A stretch of 64,000 nucleotides of DNA from positions 29,558 through 93,557 of the forward strand of contig GG704595.1 in assembly GCA_000161775.1 (NCBI GenBank), given 5' to 3'. Positions 47,260 through 57,181 of this stretch are shown one piece after another; the stretch's first letter is position 1; every line of letters begins with the position of its first letter. The translations under genes and the position numbers were made by a program. The stretch is from Ruegeria lacuscaerulensis ITI-1157. Its GTDB lineage: Bacteria > Pseudomonadota > Alphaproteobacteria > Rhodobacterales > Rhodobacteraceae. The notes beneath the pieces were generated by a model, which searched no databases, was not told the origin of the DNA, and saw only the letters and a list, made by a program, of their open reading frames with translations.

Positions 47260-48773
47260 GACAGCAGGCTCTGACCCGTCATTTCCGGCGGCTTGGGCAA
47301 GCCCATCAGGTCCAGCACCGTGGGCGCCAGATCGGACAGGCGACCTTCGCGCAGGCTGGCGCCCTCGGGTCCGCCGACCAGCGCCACGGGCACCGGGTTC
47401 AGCGTGTGGGCGGTGTGCGGGCCGCCGGTTTCGGGGTCGATCATGGTTTCGCAATTGCCGTGATCGGCCGTCACGATCATCGCGCCGCCGGCCTTTTCAA
47501 GCGCGGCGACCACGCGGGCCAGGCCCTGATCCACGGCCTCGCAGGCCTTGATCGCGGCCTGCAGGTCACCGGAATGGCCCACCATGTCGGGGTTGGCATA
47601 GTTGGCGACGATCAGGTCATAGCCCGCCTCGATCGCCTCGACGAACTTGTCCGTGACCTCTCCGGCCGACATCTCGGGCTGCAGGTCATAGGTTGCAACC
47701 TTGGGCGATGGGGCCATGTAGCGGTCTTCGCCGGGCTCGGGCGTTTCCTTGCCGCCGTTCAGGAAGAAGGTGACATGGGGGTATTTCTCGGTTTCAGCCA
47801 GACGGAACTGGCGCAGGCCCTGCTTGGCGACCCATTCGCCCAGCGTGTTGACGATCTCGCGCTTGGGGAAAACGGTCGTCATGTAGGCGTTGTGGCCATC
47901 GGAATATTCCACCATGCCCAGCAGCGCCGACAAGTGCGGGCGCGGGCCGGTGTCGAATTCGGAAAATCCCGGTTCGCCGATGGCGCGCAGGATCTCGCGT
48001 GCACGGTCGGCGCGGAAATTGAGGCAGAAGAAGCCGTCGCCGTCGCGGACGCCCTCGTAGCCGGGCAAAACCGTGGGCGCGATGAACTCGTCCGTTTCGC
48101 CCCGGTCGTAGGCGGCCTGAATCGCAGCGCTTGCGGTATCAGCCCGCGCGCCTTCACCTTTGATGATCGCGTCATAGGCGCGACCGACCCGTTCCCACCG
48201 GTTGTCGCGGTCCATGGCATAGTACCGCCCCGACACGGTGACCACCTGCGCGTTCGCGGGCAGGCGGCGTTCCAGCTCGGCCAGAAACTCCAGCGCCGAT
48301 TTCGGGGCCACGTCGCGCCCGTCGGTGATGGCGTGCAGGGCCACCGGCACGCCCGCCTCGGTGATCGCCTTTGCGGCGGCGACGATATGGTTCAGATGCC
48401 CATGCACCCCACCATCCGAGACCAGCCCCATAAGATGCGCGGTTCCGCCCGCCGCCTTCACCTTGGCGATGAAGTCCTGCAGCGCGGTATTTTCGAAGAA
48501 CGAGCCGTCCTCGATCGCAAGATCGATCTGACCCAGATCCATGGCCACGACCCGCCCGGCCCCGATATTGGTATGCCCGACCTCGGAATTACCCATCTGG
48601 CCGCTGGGCAGGCCCACATCCGGGCCGTGGGTGATCAGCCGCGCGTGCGGGCCTTTGGACATGATCGCGTCGAATGTGGGCGTGTGGGCCAGATAGGGCG
48701 CGTTGGCCTGCGTGTCTTTGGACAGGCCCCAACCATCAAGGATGCACAGGACAACGGGTTTGGGTGCGCTCAT
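47256..48773 (-). CDS. gpmI: 2,3-bisphosphoglycerate-independent phosphoglycerate mutase
   Basis: 505 residues, normal length. Alkaline phosphatase superfamily: PVVLCILDGWG at the start, Ser63 (phosphoserine) in GQMGNSEVGHTNIGAGR, SDGGVHGHLNHI, HAITDGRDVAP, FNFRADRAREI-type block, NYANPDMVGHSG and VTADHGNCE for the two manganese ions. It interconverts 3- and 2-phosphoglycerate. The ATG at 48773 follows GGAG. It overlaps the envC start by four bases. Confidence 0.96.
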   Translation of the reverse strand: MSAPKPVVLCILDGWGLSKDTQANAPYLAHTPTFDAIMSKGPHARLITHGPDVGLPSGQMGNSEVGHTNIGAGRVVAMDLGQIDLAIEDGSFFENTALQDFIAKVKAAGGTAHLMGLVSDGGVHGHLNHIVAAAKAITEAGVPVALHAITDGRDVAPKSALEFLAELERRLPANAQVVTVSGRYYAMDRDNRWERVGRAYDAIIKGEGARADTASAAIQAAYDRGETDEFIAPTVLPGYEGVRDGDGFFCLNFRADRAREILRAIGEPGFSEFDTGPRPHLSALLGMVEYSDGHNAYMTTVFPKREIVNTLGEWVAKQGLRQFRLAETEKYPHVTFFLNGGKETPEPGEDRYMAPSPKVATYDLQPEMSAGEVTDKFVEAIEAGYDLIVANYANPDMVGHSGDLQAAIKACEAVDQGLARVVAALEKAGGAMIVTADHGNCETMIDPETGGPHTAHTLNPVPVALVGGPEGASLREGRLSDLAPTVLDLMGLPKPPEMTGQSLLS

Positions 48774-48865
48774 GTCGGGTCTCCGGTAACTGCTCTTGTC
48801 CGTTCTTCTATCCCCTGCCCGCCGCATCGTGAACCGCCTTTTGCGGCGATGCGCGCCGCGTCGGG

Positions 48866-50533
48866 CTATTTCCTGATCTGCTGCCAGGGCCGCGCCTTGC
48901 GGCCGCGATACCTGACCGTCAGCTCGGGCGGGGCGTCGCTTTCGTCATAGGCGCCCAGGATCACGCCCTTGCCGCGACTTTTGGTGCGCATCTCGACCAG
49001 CTCGGCCGCCGAGCGCGTGGTACGCTGCGACGGACGCCGGGCCCAGGCGAACAGGTGGTCATACATCTGCGCGATCACATCCGCATGGGCCGCGCTGTCG
49101 CCCAGATCGGTCAGCTCGTCGGGGTCGTTCTCCAGATCGAACAGGATCGGGCGGAACCCGCCTTCGCAATGGATCAGCTTCCACTTCTTCGTGGCCACCA
49201 TGAACATCGCCGCGTCGCGCACCGACACGCCCAGCGTCTCCGCGATGGGCGAGGCCGAATAGTCATACTCGCAGATCACGAATTTGCGCGGGGTCTCAGC
49301 CGCCTGCCCGTGCAGGATGGGCAGCAGCGAGTGGCCTTCCAGGATATGGTCGGGCACCGCGCCGCCCGCGACCTCGACGAAAGTGGGGGCCAGGTCGATC
49401 GACTCGACCAGCGCGTCGCAGGTGGTGCCGCGCGTGGCATCGGCCTGTTCGGACGGGTCGTAGATGATCAGCGGCACCTTGGTCGAAGCGTCATGGAAGA
49501 ACGTCTTTTCGCCCATCCAGTGATCGCCCAGGAAATCGCCATGGTCCGAGGTCAACACGATCATCGTGTCGTCCATGCGGCCGGTCTGCTCCATCCAGTC
49601 CAGCAGCCGCCCGATCTGGTCGTCGGCCTGCTTGATCAGGCCCATATAGGCGGGAATCACCGCCGCGCGCACATCCTGCCGCCAGAAGGTCTGGCCGATC
49701 TTGGTATGCATGAAGGCGCTCAGCACGGGATGCGCATCGGCCCGTTCGGCCTCGGACCGGTTGGGGGGCAGAACATACTCGGGCCCGTACATCGAGGCAT
49801 AGGGCTCGGGGACGATATAAGGCCAGTGCGGTTTGATGTAGCTCAGGTGGCAGCACCAGGGGCCGTCATGGGTTTCCATGAATTCGATGCCGCGCGTGGT
49901 CAGATAGGGGGTCTCGCTGTCCTCTTCGGCGATGTTCGCGGCCTGCGGCGCGTTTTTCAGGAACCAGCCCGACAACACGTTGCCGTCCTCATCCAGACCG
50001 GAATTGGCAAAGTCGTGCCAAGGGTTGTCGCTGTCATAACCCTTGTCGGCCAGCCAGGCGTTATAGGACTTGGCCCCGTCGGGGTCATAGAACCCGTCGG
50101 GGCCTTCGGGGCGCATGCCGTCGTCGCGTTCGAACACGTCAAAACCGCATTCAGCCACGCGCGCGCCGATCAGGCTGTCGGGTTCCAGGCCCAGCCGCGC
50201 CATGCCCTCGGCGTCGGCGCGCATATGGGTCTTGCCGACCAGCCAGCAGTCCATCCCCGCCTTGCGCAGATGGTCGCCCATGGTCAGCTCACCCACCTTC
50301 AGCGGGATGCCGTTCCACGAGGCGCCGTGCGACTGCACATAGCGCCCGGTATAGGTGGACATGCGCGAGCTGCCGCAGATCGGCGACTGGATGTAGGCCC
50401 GCGTGAACCGCACGCCGCGCGCGGCCAGCCGGTCGATGTTGGGCGTGTGCAGATGTGGATGGCCGTAACAGCTCAGGTAGTCCCAGCGCAGCTGGTCGAA
50501 CATGATGAACAGGATGTTGCGGGCCTTGGCCAT
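48866..50533 (-). CDS. Sulfatase/phosphonate monoester hydrolase-like enzyme
   Basis: 555 residues of the sulfatase branch of the alkaline phosphatase superfamily. The metal-site start is NILFIMFDQLRWDYLSCYGHPHLHTPNIDRLAARGVRF, and the later metal ligands are LTSDHGDFLGDHWMGEK. The modified-residue motif is C53-G-S-S-R57 followed by MSTYTG. The usual sulfatase motif is C-x-P-x-R, so the proline is replaced by serine. No signal peptide, so it acts in the cytoplasm. Substrate may be a phosphonate or phosphodiester ester rather than a sulfate. It abuts nqrM, one base after its stop. Confidence 0.88.
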   Translation of the reverse strand: MAKARNILFIMFDQLRWDYLSCYGHPHLHTPNIDRLAARGVRFTRAYIQSPICGSSRMSTYTGRYVQSHGASWNGIPLKVGELTMGDHLRKAGMDCWLVGKTHMRADAEGMARLGLEPDSLIGARVAECGFDVFERDDGMRPEGPDGFYDPDGAKSYNAWLADKGYDSDNPWHDFANSGLDEDGNVLSGWFLKNAPQAANIAEEDSETPYLTTRGIEFMETHDGPWCCHLSYIKPHWPYIVPEPYASMYGPEYVLPPNRSEAERADAHPVLSAFMHTKIGQTFWRQDVRAAVIPAYMGLIKQADDQIGRLLDWMEQTGRMDDTMIVLTSDHGDFLGDHWMGEKTFFHDASTKVPLIIYDPSEQADATRGTTCDALVESIDLAPTFVEVAGGAVPDHILEGHSLLPILHGQAAETPRKFVICEYDYSASPIAETLGVSVRDAAMFMVATKKWKLIHCEGGFRPILFDLENDPDELTDLGDSAAHADVIAQMYDHLFAWARRPSQRTTRSAAELVEMRTKSRGKGVILGAYDESDAPPELTVRYRGRKARPWQQIRK

Positions 50534-50779
50534 TCAGTGCTGCGCGCCCTGGCTTTCCATCTGTTCCAGCATCCGGCGGGCGCGCTTGCATTGCAGCTTG
50601 TCACGCAAAGGGCTGTTGGGGTCCACGTCCTTTTGGCACACCACGCATTTGTCGGCGCCCGAGATCGCGTTCAGCCCGCCGCAACTGCCCTTGATGGTCT
50701 TGCCCATCAGCATTACGCCCAGCGACATGCCGACCATGATGATCAGCAGCAGAACAAACGCGAGGATAAAGGTGCTCAT
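50534..50779 (-). CDS. nqrM: Na+-NQR maturation protein NqrM
   Basis: 81 residues. One N-terminal membrane span (about 3-24) is followed by a basic turn and TIKGSCGGLN, then four cysteines in all (Cys33, Cys45, Cys48, Cys64) in the NqrM (DUF539) pattern. It is thought to deliver iron for the membrane Fe centre of Na+-NQR. It follows apbE by 15 bases, the same apbE-nqrM order as after nqr operons in Vibrio, and the nqr operon lies 4 kb away. Confidence 0.93.
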   Translation of the reverse strand: MSTFILAFVLLLIIMVGMSLGVMLMGKTIKGSCGGLNAISGADKCVVCQKDVDPNSPLRDKLQCKRARRMLEQMESQGAQH

Positions 50780-50794
50780 CGGCCGGCCCGCCCT

Positions 50795-51820
50795 TCAGTT
50801 CGATCCCAGCGCATCCTTGAACGCGCTGCTTTGTACCGTGATATAGGCATCTTCGCCTCCTGTCACATCCCGCGAGATGAAAAACACCGCCAAACCCAGC
50901 TGATCGGCCAGTTTCAGCCCCCGCTCCTGCCCCAGCGCCAGCATCGCGGTGGCCCAGGCATCGGCCATCATCGCGTTTTCGGCCAGAACCGTGACCGAGG
51001 TCGTCCGATGCGTGATCGGGCGTCCGGTCGTCGGGTCGATGATATGCGAATAGCGTACGCCGTCCTGTTCGAAGAAGTTCTTGTAATCGCCCGAGGTCGC
51101 CATGCCGCGGTTGTCCAGCGGTACGATGAACTGCACGGTCTGCGACCCGGTTTCGGGCTTTTCGATGCCGATGCGCCAGGCCTCGCCCTTGTCGTTCTGA
51201 CCGCGGGCCACCAGATCGCCGCCGATCTCGACCATGTAGTTCTCGATGCCGGCCTCCCGCAGCGTCTCGGCCACGGCGTCAATCCCGTAGCCCTTGGCGA
51301 TGGCCGACAGGTTGATCCCCACGCCCGGTTGCGCCTTGGCCAGCGTCCCGGCCTGCGTATCCAGCGTCAGCAGGCGCGCCTGCCCCACCTGTTCCAGCGC
51401 CGCCGCGATCTCGGCATCCGACGGTACCGGGTCTTCGGGTTTGCGCGGGCCGAAGCCCCACAACTCGATCAACGGGCCAAGCGTCACGTCGAACACGCCG
51501 CCGCTTTGTTGGTGCACATGGTTGGCCGCCGCGATCACATAGGCGAACTCTTTCGATACCGGCATCGGGTCGGTACTGGCCGAAGCGGAAAAGACCGACA
51601 CCTCGGAATTCGGGTCCCAGTTGGACATCTTGGCGTTCACCTGCGCCAGAGTTTCCTCGACGGCGGCGGACAGGGCATCCTCATCCAGATCCTCGCCGAT
51701 TGCGGTGACGTGATAGGTGGTGCCCATGGTTTCGCCCGACAGGCGAACCACCTCGGGTTCCTTGTCGAACAGGCAGCCAGCGACGAACAGGGTCAGGGCC
51801 AGGGCAAGCAGTCGGCGCAT
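50795..51820 (-). CDS. apbE: FAD:protein FMN transferase (lipoprotein)
   Basis: 341 residues. A lipoprotein signal ends in lipobox VAGC. ApbE blocks are GETMGTTYHV, HQQSGGVFDVTLGPLIELWGFG, GINLSAIAKGYGIDAVAE, YMVEIGGDLVARG, YSHIIDPTTGRPI and SVTVLAENAMMADAWATAMLALG. It attaches FMN to threonines of NqrB and NqrC in the periplasm. The ATG at 51820 has GGAG upstream. Encoded with nqrM on the same strand as the nqr operon. Confidence 0.95.
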   Translation of the reverse strand: MRRLLALALTLFVAGCLFDKEPEVVRLSGETMGTTYHVTAIGEDLDEDALSAAVEETLAQVNAKMSNWDPNSEVSVFSASASTDPMPVSKEFAYVIAAANHVHQQSGGVFDVTLGPLIELWGFGPRKPEDPVPSDAEIAAALEQVGQARLLTLDTQAGTLAKAQPGVGINLSAIAKGYGIDAVAETLREAGIENYMVEIGGDLVARGQNDKGEAWRIGIEKPETGSQTVQFIVPLDNRGMATSGDYKNFFEQDGVRYSHIIDPTTGRPITHRTTSVTVLAENAMMADAWATAMLALGQERGLKLADQLGLAVFFISRDVTGGEDAYITVQSSAFKDALGSN

Positions 51821-51886
51821 CGGGTGATCTCCGGGTAGTGTGTCGAGCGGCATATGCCAGCGCCCCCTGTCAGAGTCAAACCGGCC

Positions 51887-52072
51887 TCAGACCTTGAGCG
51901 GCAGAAAGCCAAGCGCCAGCAGCCCGATCGCAGCCGGTACGCCAAACAGCCAGGCACGCTTCTGCCAGCCCGGGGGCTGCTCTTTCCACGCCTTCCGGAA
52001 GTTGTGGCCACAGACCACCACCCCGAAAAAGATCAGCGCGGCAACGGCAGGGGTCAGATACAGGTTCGACAC
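51887..52072 (-). CDS. Small two-span membrane protein
   Basis: 61 residues, GTG start. Two hydrophobic spans (LTPAVAALIFFGVVVCGHNF and WLFGVPAAIGLLALGFLPL) surround a basic loop (RKAWKEQPPGWQKR). AAGGAAA lies upstream, slightly far. I do not recognise the family. It is 66 bases before apbE on the same strand, so it may belong to the NQR maturation cluster. Confidence 0.6.
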   Translation of the reverse strand: MSNLYLTPAVAALIFFGVVVCGHNFRKAWKEQPPGWQKRAWLFGVPAAIGLLALGFLPLKV

Positions 52073-52192
52073 GCGGCCCGGGTTTCCTTTTGGTCTGGCG
52101 CGGTTGCGCGGGTTTTCGGAAATTGCACCCTATACAGGTGCGCATCCTGGGGTAAGGTGAAAGGACAGCACCAGTGAAGGAGGAGACCGCCC

Positions 52193-52717
52193 ATGGCCCC
52201 AAGCTCTTACCAGCCCCCGACGCGCGGCGACAAGCCCGAGAGCGCAACCTACAGCCAGTCGGTCGAGTCGAATCTGTCGCAGACCCAATCGACCGTGGCC
52301 AAGCTGCTGGAAGGCAAGGGCGAAGACGTGATCGCGGTTCGGCCCGATGACACGATCCACACGGTCGTGCAGATCCTGAAGGACAAGCGCATCGGCGCGG
52401 TCGTGGTCACCGATCAGAACGGCGCGCTGCAGGGAATCCTGTCGGAACGCGACATCGTGCGCCGCATGGCCGATACGCCTGGCCAGACCCTGCCCCAGTC
52501 GGTTCAGGACCTGATGACGCGCGAGGTGCGGACCTGCACGCCCGACGACCTGTTGATCGAGGTGGTGAAAACCATGACCGAAGGACGGTTCCGCCACATG
52601 CCGGTTCTGCGCGACGGGCATCTGTGCGGCGTGATTACCATCGGCGACGTGGTGCAGTTCCGCCTCAAGGAACTGGAATACGAAGCCCTGCGCATGAAAC
52701 AGATGATCGTCGGCTAG
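52193..52717 (+). CDS. CBS domain protein
   Basis: 174 residues. After a 30-residue polar leader, two CBS repeats: VIAVRPDDTIHTVVQILKDKRIGAVVVTDQNGALQGILSERDIVRRMA and VRTCTPDDLLIEVVKTMTEGRFRHMPVLRDGHLCGVITIGDVVQFRL. Such stand-alone CBS pairs bind adenosyl nucleotides and often regulate partner enzymes; none is evident here. AGGAGG precedes the ATG. It is divergent from the small membrane-protein gene. Confidence 0.94.
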   Translation: MAPSSYQPPTRGDKPESATYSQSVESNLSQTQSTVAKLLEGKGEDVIAVRPDDTIHTVVQILKDKRIGAVVVTDQNGALQGILSERDIVRRMADTPGQTLPQSVQDLMTREVRTCTPDDLLIEVVKTMTEGRFRHMPVLRDGHLCGVITIGDVVQFRLKELEYEALRMKQMIVG

Positions 52718-52727
52718 GGGCGCTGTC

Positions 52728-53492
52728 TCATCCCCTGGTCGATCCGGTGGATAGAAAACGTATCTCGCCCGCGCGAATGTCTGCGGCGGTCAATCGACCG
52801 CTTGCAAAGGCTCCGGTATCGATCGAAACGACACGGTGCCGGATGCTGGGCGTCGATACGATTGTATGGCCGTGAACAACCCACACTCCATCCCGCCTTG
52901 GTTTTTTTAGAAAATTCGGGTGCCCCCACAGACAGACTTCGCGAGGCTGGTCAGTTCGGTCTCTTTCGGGGTCAAAGGCGGCATGCACGACGGCAACATT
53001 CCCGTTTGACCAGGACAGGGGCCGGTCCCTGAGCCAATCAAGCAGCTGGGCCCCCATCGCATGGCGCAATCGGGCCGCCAGACCGATGGCCTGATCCGGC
53101 GCCATATCTGGCTCAATCCCATCCAGGCCGAAAGACAGCAATGTCTGAATACCACCGTTACGCATCCACAACCGGTGTGTGCGTTCGGGGTCGTCCAGGA
53201 ACCGCAACAGCATTTCCTCGTGATTGCCCAGAAGGCAAACGACCGGCCGCGTCCCGCTGGAGGTCAGATGGCGCAGGTGGTGCAGGACCTGAGCGCTGTG
53301 TTCGCCACGGTCGATGTAATCGCCGGCAAAAACGATCGGGACGTCAGGTTCCAGCATGGTCAGAATCTGTTGCAACAGGTCCAACCGTCCGTGGATGTCA
53401 CCAACTGCGTAGAACCGATGATCTGGTTCCAACGTGGCCACGTCGCCAGTTGGGGCTGCGCCGAACAGCTTTTTGATCCATGATCTGAACAT
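52728..53492 (-). CDS. Metallophosphoesterase (PPP-type phosphatase)
   Basis: 254 residues with all PPP-family motifs: FYAVGDIHGRLDLL, VFAGDYIDRGEHS, CLLGNHEEML, VVHAAFDP and VVHGHTIV. This is the bacterial serine/threonine phosphatase or diadenosine tetraphosphatase (PrpA/ApaH-like) branch; which substrate is used cannot be read off. It ends 10 bases from the convergent CBS gene and is divergent from the epimerase gene. Confidence 0.92.
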   Translation of the reverse strand: MFRSWIKKLFGAAPTGDVATLEPDHRFYAVGDIHGRLDLLQQILTMLEPDVPIVFAGDYIDRGEHSAQVLHHLRHLTSSGTRPVVCLLGNHEEMLLRFLDDPERTHRLWMRNGGIQTLLSFGLDGIEPDMAPDQAIGLAARLRHAMGAQLLDWLRDRPLSWSNGNVAVVHAAFDPERDRTDQPREVCLWGHPNFLKKPRRDGVWVVHGHTIVSTPSIRHRVVSIDTGAFASGRLTAADIRAGEIRFLSTGSTRG

Positions 53493-53630
53493 CTGAAACC
53501 GTGACTACTCGGAAGGCCTATGCGCAGCAACGGTTAACTGAGCGGCGCGACAGGAGAAATTCCGCTTGACCTTGCCGGGATGACAGGGTCCCTGAATGGT
53601 GAACGGGTGAACCTGCGGTCAGGAGAGTGC

Positions 53631-54650
53631 ATGAAACGGGTTTTGGTGACGGGAACGGCGGGTTTCATCGGGTTTCACCTGGCGCGGCTGCTGTTGTCCG
53701 AAGGGTTCCAGGTGCACGGCTATGACGGGATGACCGACTACTACGACGTCACACTCAAGCAGCGCCGCCATCAGATGCTGCTGCAGACGCCCGGCTTTTC
53801 CGCAACCGAGGACCTGCTGGAAAATCATGACCGCCTGATGCAGGTCGCCGAGGAATTCCGGCCCGACATCATCGTGCACCTCGCAGCGCAGGCGGGTGTT
53901 CGCTACAGCCTGGAAAACCCGCGCAGCTATGTGGAATCCAACGTGCTGGGCACGTTCAACGTGATGGAAGTGGCGCGCACGCACGAGGTCGAGCACCTGC
54001 TGATGGCCTCCACATCGTCGGTCTATGGCGCGAACGAGGACATGCCGTTTTCCGAGCTGGACAAGGCGGACCACCAGCTGACCATCTACGCCGCCACCAA
54101 GAAGGCGAACGAGGCGATGGGCCATTCCTATGCCCATCTGTGGGACCTGCCGACCACGATGTTCCGCTTCTTTACCGTCTACGGCAACTGGGGGCGGCCT
54201 GATCTGGCCTATTTCAAGTTCACCGACGCCATCCTGCACGACCGGCCCATCGACATCTACAACAACGGCGAGATGTACCGCGACTTTACCCATGTCGATG
54301 ACCTGGTGCGCGGCATCCGCCTGCTGATCGACGCGGTGCCCGAACGGCCTGCGTCAAAGGCGGATATCGCCGAGGGCGACAGCCTGTCGCCCGTCGCGCC
54401 CTTCCGGGTGGTCAATATCGGCAATTCCGACAAGGTCCGGCTGATGGATTTCATCGAGGCGATCGAGGAGGCAGTCGGCAAGAAGGCCATTCGCAACTAC
54501 ATGCCGATGCAGATGGGCGACGTGCCCGCGACCTGGGCCGACACCTCGCTTCTGCAGCGCCTGACCGGGTTCAAGCCGCAGACCGACATTCGGGACGGGA
54601 TGAAATCCTTCGTGGCGTGGTATCGCGACTATTACGGCATCGGCGAATGA
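53631..54650 (+). CDS. NAD-dependent nucleotide-sugar epimerase (UDP-glucuronate 4-epimerase type)
   Basis: 339 residues of the extended SDR family. GTAGFIGFHLARLLLSEG is the NAD loop, SVYGANEDMPF holds the catalytic Ser/Thr region and YAATKKANEAM the YxxxK pair. The segment DGMTDYYDVTLKQRR and the ending TDIRDGMKSFVAWYRDYY match UDP-glucuronate 4-epimerase-like enzymes, which make UDP-galacturonate. AGGAG precedes the ATG. It may supply the exopolysaccharide locus at the window start. A strong terminator follows. Confidence 0.9.
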   Translation: MKRVLVTGTAGFIGFHLARLLLSEGFQVHGYDGMTDYYDVTLKQRRHQMLLQTPGFSATEDLLENHDRLMQVAEEFRPDIIVHLAAQAGVRYSLENPRSYVESNVLGTFNVMEVARTHEVEHLLMASTSSVYGANEDMPFSELDKADHQLTIYAATKKANEAMGHSYAHLWDLPTTMFRFFTVYGNWGRPDLAYFKFTDAILHDRPIDIYNNGEMYRDFTHVDDLVRGIRLLIDAVPERPASKADIAEGDSLSPVAPFRVVNIGNSDKVRLMDFIEAIEEAVGKKAIRNYMPMQMGDVPATWADTSLLQRLTGFKPQTDIRDGMKSFVAWYRDYYGIGE

Positions 54651-54652
54651 GA

Positions 54653-54677
54653 AAACCGGCGCTCAGGGCGCCGGTTT
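54653..54677. terminator. Bidirectional terminator between epimerase and nqrF
   Basis: AAACCGGCGC at 54653-54662 pairs perfectly with GCGCCGGTTT at 54668-54677 around TCAGG. A/T runs on both sides let it act on both strands. It sits between the convergent epimerase and nqrF stops. Confidence 0.8.
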
Positions 54678-54686
54678 CAAGTTTGG

Positions 54687-55907
54687 TCATCCGCCGAAAT
54701 CGTCCAGCATGATGTCTTCGCGGTCCACGCCCAGTTCCAGCAGCATGTTGATGACCGACTGGTTCATGATCGGCGGACCACACATGTAGAATTCGCAATC
54801 CTCGGGCGCCGGGTGGTCCTTGAGGTACTGCTCGTACAGCACGTTGTGGATGAAGCCGGTGAAGCCCTCCCAATTGTCGCCCGGCTGCGGGTCGGACAGG
54901 GCGACGTGCCACTCAAAGTTTTCATTCTCGGCGGCCAGCTGGTCGAAATCCTCGACATAGAACATCTCACGCCGCGACCGGGCGCCGTACCAGAAGGTGA
55001 TCTTGCGCTTGGTCTTCAGACGCTTGAGCTGGTCGAAGATGTGGCTGCGCATCGGGGCCATGCCGGCGCCGCCACCGATGAACACCATCTCCTTGTCGGT
55101 GTCGCGCGCGAAGAACTCGCCGAACGGACCCGAGATCGTGACCTTGTCACCCGGTTTCAGGCTGAAGATATAGGACGACATCTGACCCGGAGGGATGCCC
55201 TCGGACCCCGGCGGGGGGGAGGCGATCCGCACGTTGAGCATGATGATGCCCTTTTCCTCGGGGTAGTTGGCCATTGAATAGGCGCGCTCGATCGGCTCGG
55301 TCACCTTGGATTTGTACTGCCACAGATTGAACTTGTCCCAATCCTCGCGATACTCCTCGGCGACGTCGAAATCCTTGTAGTCGACCTCGTGCGGAGGCGC
55401 GGCGATCTGGATGTAGCCGCCAGCGCGGAAATTCACGTCCTCGCCTTCGGGCAGCTCCAGCACCAGCTCCTTGATGAAGGTCGCCACGTTGTCGTTCGAC
55501 CGGACGGTGCATTCCCATTTCTTGACGCCGAAGACCTCTTCGGGAACCTCGATCTTCATGTCCTGCTTGACCGCCACCTGGCACGACAGTCGGTCGCCCC
55601 GAGCGGCCTCGCGCTTGGTGATGTGGCTTTCCTCGGTCGGCAGGATCGAGCCGCCGCCCTCCAGCACACGCACCCGGCATTGCGCGCAGGTGCCGCCGCC
55701 TCCGCAGGCGGACGGGACGAACAGTTTCTGTGCCGCCAGCGTCTGCAGCAGCTTGCCGCCGGCGGGCACCGAGATGGTTTTCTCACCGTTGATGGTGATG
55801 TTGACGTTGCCTGTCGATACCAGCCGCGACCGGGCCACCATGATGATGGCCACCAGCGCCAGCACGATCAGGGTGAAAAGGACAACGCCGAGCGAGAAGG
55901 TTTCCAT
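54687..55907 (-). CDS. nqrF: Na+-translocating NADH:quinone reductase subunit F
   Basis: 406 residues. One N-terminal span (about 6-26), a 2Fe-2S ferredoxin domain with Cys68, Cys74, Cys77 and Cys109, an FAD domain with RAYSMANYP, and an NADH domain with [19 protein letters not shown] and [13 protein letters not shown]. It takes hydride from NADH and passes electrons into the pump. It is the last gene of nqrABCDEF, in the usual order. Confidence 0.97.
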   Translation of the reverse strand: METFSLGVVLFTLIVLALVAIIMVARSRLVSTGNVNITINGEKTISVPAGGKLLQTLAAQKLFVPSACGGGGTCAQCRVRVLEGGGSILPTEESHITKREAARGDRLSCQVAVKQDMKIEVPEEVFGVKKWECTVRSNDNVATFIKELVLELPEGEDVNFRAGGYIQIAAPPHEVDYKDFDVAEEYREDWDKFNLWQYKSKVTEPIERAYSMANYPEEKGIIMLNVRIASPPPGSEGIPPGQMSSYIFSLKPGDKVTISGPFGEFFARDTDKEMVFIGGGAGMAPMRSHIFDQLKRLKTKRKITFWYGARSRREMFYVEDFDQLAAENENFEWHVALSDPQPGDNWEGFTGFIHNVLYEQYLKDHPAPEDCEFYMCGPPIMNQSVINMLLELGVDREDIMLDDFGG

Positions 55908-55919
55908 GCCCCTGCCCCT

Positions 55920-56528
55920 TTACAGTTTGACGCCCGAGAAGGACATGAAGGCCATCGCCATCAGACCTGCGGTGATGAAGGTGATGCCAAGGCCCTGCAG
56001 CCCGTCAGGAATGTCGGAATATTTCAGTTTTTCGCGCACGCCCGCCATGGCCGTGATCGCCAGCGCCCAGCCGAACCCGGACGACAGACCATAAGTCGCC
56101 GCCTCGGCAAAGCTGTAATCGCGCTCGACCATGAACAGCGAGCCGCCGAGGATGGCGCAGTTCACCGTGATCAGCGGCAGGAAGATACCCAGCGCGTTGT
56201 AGAGCGGCGGGAAGTACTTATCGAGGATCATCTCGAGGATCTGCACCATCGCCGCGATCACTCCGATATAGGAGATCAGGCCCAGAAAGGTCAGGTCCAC
56301 ATCCGGGAACCCGGCCCAGGCGAGCGCGCCCGGTTTCAGCAGATAGTTCAGCAGCAGGTTGTTGGTGGGCACGGTGATGGCCTGCACCAGCATGACCGAG
56401 ATGCCCAGCCCCAGCGCCGTCGAGATCTTTTTCGACACGGCGATGAAGGTACACATACCGAGGAAAAAGCTGAGCGCGAGGTTTTCGACGAAGATGGCCT
56501 TCACGGCCAGTGAGATGAGACCTTCCAT
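55920..56528 (-). CDS. nqrE: Na+-translocating NADH:quinone reductase subunit E
   Basis: 202 residues with six spans. It starts [34 protein letters not shown]; the cysteine in LGMCTF and that in [13 protein letters not shown] are the conserved ligands of the NqrD/E membrane iron centre. It shares one base with the nqrD stop. Confidence 0.97.
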   Translation of the reverse strand: MEGLISLAVKAIFVENLALSFFLGMCTFIAVSKKISTALGLGISVMLVQAITVPTNNLLLNYLLKPGALAWAGFPDVDLTFLGLISYIGVIAAMVQILEMILDKYFPPLYNALGIFLPLITVNCAILGGSLFMVERDYSFAEAATYGLSSGFGWALAITAMAGVREKLKYSDIPDGLQGLGITFITAGLMAMAFMSFSGVKL

Positions 56529-57181
56529 CAGTGCGCCTCTACCTGCTGGATCTTGTATTCACGTTCCTCGACCTGGTTCGGCTTCCACGTGCGGAAGGCC
56601 CAGATGATCAGGCCGATGATGAAAAAGGCCGACGGCGGCAGCAGCAGCAAGCCGTTGGGCACGTACCAGCCGCCATTGTTCACGGTTTCCAGGATGGTCA
56701 CCCCGAACAACGAGCCCGAGCCGAACAGCTCGCGGATGACGCCGACCAGCATCAGGATCAGGCCATAGCCCATGCCGTTGCCCAGACCGTCGATAAAGGA
56801 CGCCACCGGCGGGTTTTTCATGGCGAAGGCCTCGGCCCGGCCCATCACGATGCAGTTGGTAATGATGAGACCCACGAAAACCGACAGCGTCTTCGAAATC
56901 TCGAAGGCATAGGCCTTGAGGATCTGATCGACCAGGATCACCAGAGACGCGATGATGACCATCTGCACGATAATGCGGATCGAACTGGGGATCTGGTTGC
57001 GCAGCATCGAGATGAAAAAGGATGAAAACGCCGTCACGAAGGTCACGGCCAGCGCCATCACGAAGGCCACCTGCAGTGACGAGGTCACCGCCAGCGCCGA
57101 GCAGATGCCCAGCACCTGCAACGTGATCGGGTTGTTGTCGACAAGCGGGTCGACCAGCAGATCTTTCTTGGTCTGTGACAT
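56528..57181 (-). CDS. nqrD: Na+-translocating NADH:quinone reductase subunit D
   Basis: 217 residues with six spans. [25 protein letters not shown], and [34 protein letters not shown] carry the conserved cysteines that pair with those of NqrE around the iron centre. It starts at the last base of nqrC and runs into nqrE, showing tight coupling. Confidence 0.97.
   Translation of the reverse strand: MSQTKKDLLVDPLVDNNPITLQVLGICSALAVTSSLQVAFVMALAVTFVTAFSSFFISMLRNQIPSSIRIIVQMVIIASLVILVDQILKAYAFEISKTLSVFVGLIITNCIVMGRAEAFAMKNPPVASFIDGLGNGMGYGLILMLVGVIRELFGSGSLFGVTILETVNNGGWYVPNGLLLLPPSAFFIIGLIIWAFRTWKPNQVEEREYKIQQVEAH

Noticed and set aside
49055-51838. 927-codon plus-strand open frame opposite the sulfatase, nqrM and apbE
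   Set aside because: Shadow across three real minus-strand genes with clear active-site motifs.
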